From positions 682,001 through 746,000 of the forward strand of contig JAJTUP010000005.1 of NCBI GenBank assembly GCA_021399435.1: a stretch of 64,000 bases of DNA, read 5' to 3'. The DNA is from Diaporthe sp. PMI_573 (lineage: Eukaryota; Ascomycota; Sordariomycetes; Diaporthales; Diaporthaceae). The stretch's first letter is position 1. Every line of letters begins with the position of its first letter. Made by a program: the position numbers and the translations under genes. The notes beneath the pieces are model-generated. The model saw only the letters and a program-made list of their open reading frames with translations, did no database searches and was not told the DNA's origin. Below, piece after piece: positions 56,204-64,000 of the stretch.

Positions 56204-57179
56204 TCACCAGGAGAGTGGCTTTCCTTCATTATCCCAGAACCTGCCTCCATGTGAGTCCTTCGTAGCAGCGTCGATCAGCTGCACGATTCCATTACAGGAC
56301 TCGTCGACTCCTATGAACGCCTCCTCGAGACCAAGTAGTAGGCGAGCACCCATATTGCCCATCTCTGTCTGGACGAAACTAGAATGAACGAGAATCAGCA
56401 CCTATATATCATCATGTAAGAAATGTTCCGACAAACACTCACCCAGGGTGAATGACGAAGGCAGTCAGAGCGTCCTCCTCCACATTAATCCTCTTCGTTA
56501 CCCAGTGAACTGCGGCCTTGGACGGCCCGTAAGCGGCGTTGGGGACCGGAGGTTGTTCCTGCCACACAATATTTATTAGCATCTTTTCCACGTTTCGCCG
56601 AGCACACGCGGGTAGACTTACCCCCAACGACCCCGCCGTCGAACCCATCGTGACCCATTTCGGCTGGTCCGACACGCGCAGCAGCGGCAGCGTGGCCTGG
56701 TACAGCCAGACGACGCCGAAAACGTTCGGCGCGAGGTGGGCCTGCAGCTCCGCGACCTTGAGCTCCAATACCTTGGGGTACGACCTGGCCATACCCGCGT
56801 TGGCGATGACGAGGTCCAGGCGATTAATTCCCTGCGTCTGGATCCCGTCGACGGCCCTGAGTGCGTCGGTCTCGACCGTCGAGTCGATCTTTACGACTAC
56901 CAACCGACTGTTCTGCCCGGCCGGCAGGTCCGCGAGTTCCTTCGATGCTGGGTCTACTCCCCGTTAACCACCCGCTACGAAGCCTACACCGATAACCTCT
57001 GGAATATTTCAAAACACATAGGACGGGGAACTGTGTAATTATGGCGCAGAGTTGTACTTACGGTTCGGGTCGCGGACGGCGGCGACGACGGTGTGGTCAT
57101 CACGGGCGAGATAGCGCTCGACGAGGCCCCTTCCCAGGCCTCTGTTCGCACCGCTGATCAAGACTGTTGTAGGGGCCAT
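56204..57179 (-). CDS. Short-chain dehydrogenase, norsolorinic acid ketoreductase-like
   Basis: 244 residues from four exons (57179-57062, 56947-56622, 56558-56443, 56378-56204), all in phase. MAPTTVLISGANRGLGRGLV starts the cofactor fold. VIANAGMARSYPKV, LAPNVFGVVWLYQATLPLL and AAYGPSKAAVHW (the catalytic Tyr/Lys) closely follow the pattern of fungal Nor1/StcE-type ketoreductases, known from aflatoxin and sterigmatocystin pathways. No polyketide synthase or other pathway gene is present here, so this is probably a general member of the group, not evidence for such a product. The last exon (FVQTEMGNMGAR...) closes the fold. An upstream ATG at 57242 is in frame but non-coding in appearance. 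Confidence 0.92.
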
Positions 57180-59802
57180 GGTGATAAGTGGACTGTGTCT
57201 TGTGAGTTGTATTCCGCTTCGTGATAATCTGTCCCCCGGCAAACCACACGCACGCTGGACTCATGATTCTCGCATTTTTATAATACGCATTCATTAAGAT
57301 GAAGGATTCCATCCGCTGAGAAATCAAATTGGCCATCTTCGCGTCTCCCGGGTTCGGAAACATGGTGGACGTTGACCTCGGCGGAATCCTAGCCAAAAGT
57401 AATTTGACCTGCACCTGATTCCGCAGGCGATTGCATGGCTTTCCGCATACCTTGGGCGTTGATTGTCCGCAATGCTGTGCCGCTTCCTGCGGACGCTTTG
57501 GCTGCGAAGGTTTAGCTCCCACTTCTTGCTTGCTTACATTATCAGCAAATCTCGGGTTCTTGGTCAGCGGCGGTCCGCAATCTCCAGAGTACACCGCAGC
57601 GTCCACTCAATAACTTTTACCCCGGCCATGATCGATATATTCGAGGGTCTCAAGGGGACGCGTATGGGGTACATTGGGCAGTGGAGTCAGGTAAGGCGGT
57701 CATGTCGGCGGCCAGAGTGTGTGATTTGCCCTTGTGCTGCAGGGTTCCGGCTGCAATCATGCCCAGGTGTAACCCACGTGGACCCTGGGGATTTCCCCCA
57801 AGGTCGAGGACTGTATTGTATGGAGAGGATTGTCACTCCTCAGCCTTTCATGTCGGGGCTTTTAGTACCCGATATAGATGGTAGAACTTCTAGACTATGT
57901 TCTGAGGTGGAAGTTGATGCGTATATTAACAGTCAACCGCGAGCTGACACAGTAGCCTGGTAGGAGATAAGCTGTCTGCAAAGGACGGAATGAAGGCTCA
58001 GTGGCCTTAGCTAACTGAAATGATGGGCTGGAACGGGTTGTTCTCTTGACCTGTGATTGCATTGCGGTACATCCTGTCTTGGTAAAAGCGATATGGTGTC
58101 TGCTTTTCAGAAACGTACTATTGCTTATCTGGGTATAATAGCGGGAAACCGAGACGTGCATAAATTGCTTTCCCGTGGTTCAACCGGGAAGCTCAGTCGT
58201 GGCATGTGGAAGGAGTCGCTCGGGTCATGCCAAGGCCAAGTCCGTCCTACAACAGCTGGAACGGGCCACGGAAAGACTAGAGGCGTCTTGTGCATATGGC
58301 TGATGCAAACCAGGCGATTGTTTCTTTGTTCGCTAGCTCGACCACCGTATAAGCTTTCCTGTATGCGGGCCTCGCGCGTGGCGGCTCCGTGCTCAAGCTG
58401 TCCTTATCTCGGCTGGGGCTGGGAAGCAAGGTACCGTAGCACCCTGGAACATATCCCGGGCGATATCATGTATATGCTTTATATGCGTCTTACTTCAGTG
58501 ACACAGGAGGGGTTAGGGCAGCGTGCTGTATGGGGGCATGGTAGCGTCGAATCTGGAGAAAGATTACCTTCCGAAGGTGTGGCGCTTGTAACACTCATGG
58601 GATGTCCTGAAAACAGGTATCGTCGTGAACGACTCAGTGGAACCAAACTTAAAATGCCATGTGCTATTTGCGTTTATTTTCAGCCCTGCTCACCGACCTC
58701 GGGAGAATCTGAACTTGGCAACTTCTTCCCGTGGTTGTTTGCGTCGTATTATGTCCTGCATGGGCCTCGTGGTCGTGCAACGAAAACACTTCGCCGCGCC
58801 GCGTCTTGTCCTATGAGGGTTCCACTATGAGCATATGTCAGTCAACTTGGCAAAATATTGGTGATCTCCGGCCAAGTATTACACGTTGTAACGCAAATGG
58901 GCCCCGGGGATACGGAACTTACCTAGTGTACACACGCATTCGCAAATGTGTAGGCCAAATGTCGGATATTAATCCGCTCACTGTGTAATAACGTTGAAAG
59001 GGCATTGCACTGCCGAAACGAGAGTTAGTGCCGATGGGCGTCGACGTGCATGAGCACACGAGGACCCCCTGCTCGGGCGGGACAGACCAGTATTCTACCG
59101 GACCTTCTCGATCAAAATGCGCCAGTGCCATGCCTGCGGTTGTGCCTTGCCTGTGCCTGTCGTTCATCGGCTGGCAGAGCCCAACTGAAGCCAAAACCCC
59201 AGGAATACCACCACCTCCTCGTCCGCTGACTGACTCGTATCCGAGCGGCCCTGCCCCCTTGTCCCCCGCACTCCAGCCGTCCCAAGCCCCAGGCCCCATG
59301 CCCCAAGCCCGTTGAGGCCAAGAAGCTGCAGTTGGCCTGAGTAGTGCGCGCAGGTATGTGAGTGTGGGAGGAGAGAGAGACGCAGGCAGAGAAAGGAGAT
59401 CGACCTCACTGGTCCTCGACATTACCCGACGACGTCGTGCACCACACCGGCATCTCTCTTTCTCTCCGATCTGAATTCTCTTCACCAACCGAGCCTAACC
59501 CAACCCAACTGCACCTGCCCAATCCATCTCATACTCACTCATCAGGGGCGACACGACATGGCTGACACGGGCACCGCTGCCCAGTACTGAGCTCTGCGGC
59601 TCAATCTCTTGGACTGTGACGCCTCTCTGCCCGCTTCTCCCTGGTAGTCGATGGATCTGGATCTGGCGCGAGCTTGTTCGTGGTTGGACCGCTGCGCATC
59701 TTAGTCGGCATATATACGCCCGCTCACATATACCTACCTACATCCTCACTCACTCTCGCCCACGAGTGTCCACTTGGCCAATTTCTCACTCCCCGGCCGA
59801 CC
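57180..59802. other. Long intergenic region upstream of the XlnR-like regulator
   Basis: 2.6 kb with no supported gene. ORFs of 166 and 257 codons (57463 and 58057, plus strand) lack family features. Pyrimidine-rich and CA-rich stretches just before 59803 fit a long 5' untranslated region and promoter of the regulator gene. Confidence 0.5.
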
Positions 59803-62800
59803 ATGATGGACACGGAGACGAGCCCTGGACACATGGAGGTCGAGGGAGATGTCGATGGCGACGGCGACAAGAGGTCGATCAGAGACTTCTCGGCCATGGC
59901 AGCTGACGACGACGAGTCGAGGGAGCATGCCCGGCCCAGGAAGAGGACGCGCCGGGCCTGCGACAAGTGCTCTTCCTCGAGGACCCGGTGCGATGGAGAA
60001 TACCCCTGGTGAGTCCAGTCCAGTCCAGCCCACCCTCGTTCCGAGCGGATGTGCCTACAGCACAATAGCACCACTCGTACACCGCGCGTCTGGACCACAC
60101 CCGACTGACCCTGCATGCTTCTCCCCAGTCGCCGCTGCGAAGGTATGTGATATCTCTGTCCTCGTCCAGTCCTGTCGCAGCATCCGCTGCTTTTCTCCTC
60201 TCCTGTTCTAGACTGCTCTTGACTCAGTCTCTCTTTCTATCCTTGCTCCTCACACACCTCCGGCAAAGCCGTTATGCCCTGCCAGTGCTTGGCGATGGCT
60301 CTCCTCTGGGGCCAAACCTTCGTTCAGCCTTCCGTCCCGTGTCCTCCCCACCGTCCCGTCCCGGGCTGCTCGTGGTCACCGTTGTTGATGAAGCTTTGCG
60401 TTTGCGCCCGGCATTGCAGACTACGGCTATACCTGCCGCTACAACCGCGAGATTAAGAAGCGTGGCCGTGCTCCTACCACTTCCTTGGGAAACCATGCTG
60501 GAAACCATGCGGCTCGCTCGGATTCAACCGGCTCGACCACCCCCAGCGCCAAGGTCAAGCGCCAATCCTTGGGCGCAATATCGCCCTCGCCTCCGGTGGC
60601 ATCACCGGACACCAGCCTTCCACCACTACACTTCCCACAGTCCCATGAGCGTTATAGGGACAGCATCAGCCTGACCTCTGCTAACCCGGCCCGCCCCCCT
60701 TACGACGATGGGCGCCCTTCCATCTCACACATGGTCATCCAGCCGTCCCCTGCCCCAGTGCAGTCCCCTTCCTACCTGTCGTCGCCTGCCTACAGCAACA
60801 CGCACACTCAGATACAGCTGTCCTCACTCCTAGAGCCCAGCGCCGAGTCACCCGTCCTCAGGAAGACCCATGAGAGCCCGCCCCAGATGTCTGCTCATGC
60901 CGGACGCACCAGCGACCCAGAACCCATGGTGTCGGGTGCAAGTGTGGGCTATCCCTCACCGGCAAATGCTGGCTCACCTCCCCAACGTGCGCCCAGCAGC
61001 CGCAGTAGGCAGTCCTTCAGCAACAACTGCCCGCCGCCTCTCCCTCACGGCCGGGAATCTATCAGCAGCACCACCAACGGCCGCGAAGGGTCCATCCCGG
61101 AGGTCCAGAAGCTGCACAACTCGCTGTACAAGGCGCCCTCGGCCGACTGTCGGTACCGGTGCCTGGATCCTGTTCTTCCCTATCTGAGGGATATAATCCC
61201 GGCATCGGTGGCATGTGATCTGCTTGATGTCTACCTCACAGAGCCTGGCAGCTCTCTTTTCCGCTGTGCCTCGCCATATATCCTCACCCGTATCTTCCGC
61301 AAGAACTCACTACTGCACCCCACGCACCCACGACAGACTACGCCCGCCCTGTTGGCAACCATGCTCTGGTGTGCTGCTCAGACGGCTGACATAGTCCTGC
61401 TCCACGTTCCGGGATCCCGAGCTAAAATCTGCAATGCACTGTATGACCTAGCAACCGCTCTGATATCGGACAGAGATCCGGACCGGTGGCGAAGGATACA
61501 CGGTAAGTGGCCCTTTGTGCGAGACAGGGCTGCAAGTGTTCGGGCTAACCATGAGCAGGTGGCTTGCGGGTTGAGAGCGACCAGCCACAGACAGGCTACG
61601 AGTTTTCGGCAACTCGACCCCTCCTGACCGCCAAGAACGAGCCCGCAGGCGTCATCGATGATGTGCTGACGTTCATCCTCTTGTCAATCGCGGTTTCCGG
61701 GGGTGACTTCAAGAGCGACTGTTTCAAGTGGTGGAGCAAGGCGGTCCGGTTGGCCTTTTCGCTGGAACTGAACCGGGAGGATGAACGATGTTCGGCCACT
61801 GTGTCCCCTTGTGCAAACCCATTGTGCTCCTGCAAACGAGAGCAGGAAGCATTCTCCCTGCCGGGCATGGAAGCGAGGGAGGAACGGAGGAGGGTCTTCT
61901 GGCTGCTTTACTGCCTCGACCGACATTTGGCCTTGTCATTCAACCGCGTTCTGGACATACCGGACCCGTACTGCGAGGTTTATGGTGAGTCAAATTGCCT
62001 GTAGTCCGTCACATGTGATTGTTCGGAAAAGAAGATCTAACTAGCCACAGCTCCTCTACCGGAGAACGTCTGGGAGAACCTAGACACTATAGCACCCAGG
62101 GATATCCCGCCCCGGGTAATCGGTGCTTCATCCATCATCACCGGCACAGGCTTTTTCGAATATTTCCTCCCACTAATGAGCATTCTCGGCGATATAATTG
62201 AGGTACACCACCGGAGGTTCCACCCCCGCCTGGGCATGGTCGACGACACGCACGCGGTGGCCATCATCGGCGACCTCCTCGCGAACTGCGAGGCCAGCAT
62301 CGACAAGCTGCGGCAGGAGATCGAGATCGTCGAGTACGCCGCGCCGATGCCCACGCCGGGGGCCGTCGGGCCCAGCATCAAGGACCTCATCTCGGGCTAC
62401 ACCAACCTACCGCCGCCACCGCAGCAGCAGCAGCAGACCCAGGGCCCCCCGACGACAGCAACGACAGCGGCAGTCACGCGGGCCAAGGACCGGTCCCGGC
62501 TGCAGCTAGTGACGGCGTACTCGACGCACATCCTGCACGTGCTGCACGTGCTCCTCCACGGCAAGTGGGACGCGATATCGATGCTGGACGACGACGACGA
62601 CTGGATCACGAGCGCGCGGTTCAACAGCTGCGCGTCGCACGCCATCGCCGCATCGCAGGCCGTCAGCCAGATCCTCAAGTTCGACCCGGAGCTGACATTC
62701 ATGCCCTACCTGTTCGGCATCTACCTGCTCCACGGGAGCTTTATTCTGCTGCTGTTCGCGGACCGCATGCCGCGCGTCGGGCCGAACCAGAGCGTCGAGC

Positions 62801-63100
62801 TGGCGTGCGAGACCATCGTCAGGGCGCACGAGGTGTGCGTCGTCACGCTGAGCACCGAGTTCCAGGTGAGTGCTGTCGGCCTTGTCACGTCTTCTTCTTT
62901 CCCCGCTTGTTCACAGTCAAATGTGGGCTTGGTATGAGTATACTAACACTCAGGGCTAGAAAAACTTCCGCAAGGTCCTACGATCGACGCTGTACAGCGT
63001 TCGTGGCTCGAGTCCCACGGAATGGGAAGAGCACAAGGCCAGGCGTAGGGCTCTTTCTTTGTATCGCTGGACGAAAGGGGCGAAAGGTCTAGCGCTTTGA
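59803..63100 (+). CDS. Zn2Cys6 transcription factor, XlnR/AraR-like
   Basis: A nuclear regulator of 894 residues. Exons: 59803-60008, 60129-60142, 60420-61502, 61559-61984, 62051-62865, 62960-63100. The zinc cluster (CDKCSSSRTRCDGEYPCRRCE, then DYGYTC) is complete only after splicing a 14-nt microexon (TCGCCGCTGCGAAG) between introns of 120 and 277 bp. A basic NREIKKRGRAP stretch follows, as in XlnR. After a Ser/Pro-rich linker comes the fungal-specific middle domain (REERRRVFWLLYCLDRHLALSF). The end is very XlnR-like: HVLLHGKWDAISMLDDDDDW, CETIVRAHEVCVVTL, then KNFRKVLRSTLYSVRG and SLYRWTKGAKGLAL. XlnR and AraR control xylan and arabinan/pentose use. The zinc-cluster sequence differs enough that I take this for a paralogue, not XlnR itself. 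Polyglutamine and Asp runs occur in exon 5. Confidence 0.9.
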
Positions 63101-63894
63101 TATATGCGCCTAGAGCTGTCTTCCACCAACTTTTGTAAACACTCAAGAGTAGATGGTACAGTACAGTATGGTGTAGATGGGCCGGTGGTTATATGGGAAA
63201 GCCGTATATAAATATTCTATATGGGGGCACAGGGTGGGATCATGATACCAGGTTTGGGACGGTTGTAATTTGAAATATCTATCACTCTTACTGTTCATTT
63301 AAGCGTGCGAAAACTTAACTAGACATGGGCATGAAGGAGGAGTAGAGACGGGGCAAAAGGAATAAAAAAGAAAAGAAAAATTAAACATGCAACACCGGGC
63401 ATTCGCTGGTCGTCACCGACCCAACTACTACTCCGGCGGTCAGTGGCTTGATTAGGGGAGAGCGGACGGGATCCCATATTTTCCACTGCCTGTGGTCGCA
63501 TGTGTCAGAAGCTGTGGGTTTACAGCTTATGAAGGCATCGTGCGGTGTGTGTTCACGATGCTTGGGGTGGGCAGAATTGGAGAGATACCGTTCCTGGTCC
63601 GTGCACGCTTATCACCCCGGTCTGCTTGGGCGCGTGGAGGAAGCTCTGCTGCAGCTGCAACGTCAAAGCTTCAGCTGCCTGTGCCAGTCCGTTGCGACCA
63701 CCTTGTCGAGCTCCCACTAGTCCTCGGCAACACCACTCGCGATCCCATCCAAGGCAATCGTCCTAACCGATTGTCACCTGCACGGCCTCACCATCGCCAA
63801 TCCACGACTGTCCCACATGGAGTAAACACACAGAACCACTGATCTTCCCGCCCAACATCCACATACCAGGCGCCGGTCCGCGCAAACCGGCACG
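63101..63894. other. Intergenic region
   Basis: 794 bp between the regulator and the gene at the window edge. No supported gene. Confidence 0.5.
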
Positions 63895-64000
63895 ATGCTC
63901 CTCCCATCATCCCTCACGACCGTCACCGCCCTCCTCGCCCTCCCCGCCGCCGTCCGGGCCGTCTTCAGGGACGAGGTCGGCGACGTGGACTTCCACTACG
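63895..64000 (+). CDS. ER membrane protein complex subunit 1-like, 3' cut by window
   Basis: Only 35 codons are visible, from ATG 63895 to the window end. MLLPSSLTTVTALLALPAAV is a signal peptide. The mature start AVFRDEVGDVDFHY matches the conserved first residues of EMC1 (Ala-Val-Phe-x-Asp-Glu, then Asp-Phe/Tyr-His), the large lumenal subunit of the ER membrane protein complex that inserts and stabilises membrane proteins. The call rests on about 14 residues, so it is probable, not certain. Confidence 0.65.
   Translation, partial: MLLPSSLTTVTALLALPAAVRAVFRDEVGDVDFHY

Noticed and set aside
56204..57179. Evidence for an aflatoxin/sterigmatocystin-type cluster
   Set aside because: Only one Nor1-like SDR is present. 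No polyketide synthase, fatty acid synthase or pathway regulator lies in the window.
57463..57963. 166-codon plus-strand ORF
   Set aside because: No recognisable motifs; overlaps other frames equally open; lies in the upstream region of the Nor1-like SDR.
58057..58830. 257-codon plus-strand ORF in the gap before the XlnR-like gene
   Set aside because: No domain-like pattern, unusual composition with scattered Cys and Arg, and no related exon or signal. It looks like chance openness.
59803..63100. Naming the regulator xlnR
   Set aside because: The C-terminus is strongly XlnR-like, but the zinc-cluster residues differ from those I expect of true XlnR, so a paralogue is safer.
1..64000. tRNA, rRNA and CRISPR features
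   Set aside because: No cloverleaf-type or rRNA sequence was recognised by eye, and CRISPR arrays do not occur in fungi. Single short tRNAs could still be missed without a search.

Overview
The window looks like a chromosome segment of a filamentous ascomycete (Pezizomycotina, probably Sordariomycetes-like). The genes carry short GT-AG introns, mostly 50-110 bp. The gene families are typical of such fungi: HET-domain proteins, a NACHT-type STAND protein, Zn2Cys6 regulators, a P450 and many short-chain dehydrogenases. A DNA transposon is riddled with G-to-A type stop codons, as expected from repeat-induced point mutation (RIP). Exon boundaries given here were worked out by hand from splice signals, reading phase and protein-family logic. 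There is no transcript evidence.

Region by region. (1) 1-9.1 kb: a Zn2Cys6 regulator (5' end outside the window), a D-erythronate-dehydrogenase-like NAD enzyme, an aldo/keto reductase, a cytochrome-b2-like FMN L-2-hydroxyacid dehydrogenase and an NAD D-2-hydroxyacid dehydrogenase. This resembles a compact catabolic cluster for 2-hydroxy (aldonic) acids. The L/D dehydrogenase pair is divergent over a promoter holding a perfect 10-bp inverted repeat with a CGG-N11-CCG core. (2) 9.2-14.7 kb: a HET gene, a decayed HET-like gene and a small secreted protein. (3) 14.7-18.5 kb: no genes; 16.2-18.1 kb is AT-rich. (4) 18.5-22.2 kb: a divergent P450/SDR pair. (5) 23.2-37.7 kb: an allorecognition-like block with two HET genes, a NACHT protein carrying a probable frameshift, a RIP-mutated Fot1/pogo transposon and an unusual protein-kinase-like gene.

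(6) 38.9-44.4 kb: an SDR, a natural fusion of a fumarylacetoacetate-hydrolase domain with an alpha/beta hydrolase, and a small cupin. (7) 44.7-51.4 kb: two secreted proteins around a large polytopic membrane protein. (8) 52.2-57.2 kb: an amidase and two SDRs, one of them related to norsolorinic acid ketoreductases. (9) 59.8-64 kb: an XlnR/AraR-like Zn2Cys6 regulator whose zinc cluster is encoded across a 14-nt microexon, and the first codons of a gene resembling EMC1.

The likeliest functional units are the 2-hydroxyacid cluster with its regulator, the P450/SDR pair, and the HET/NLR/kinase block. The distal SDR, fusion hydrolase and cupin may form another small catabolic group, but this is only inferred from proximity.
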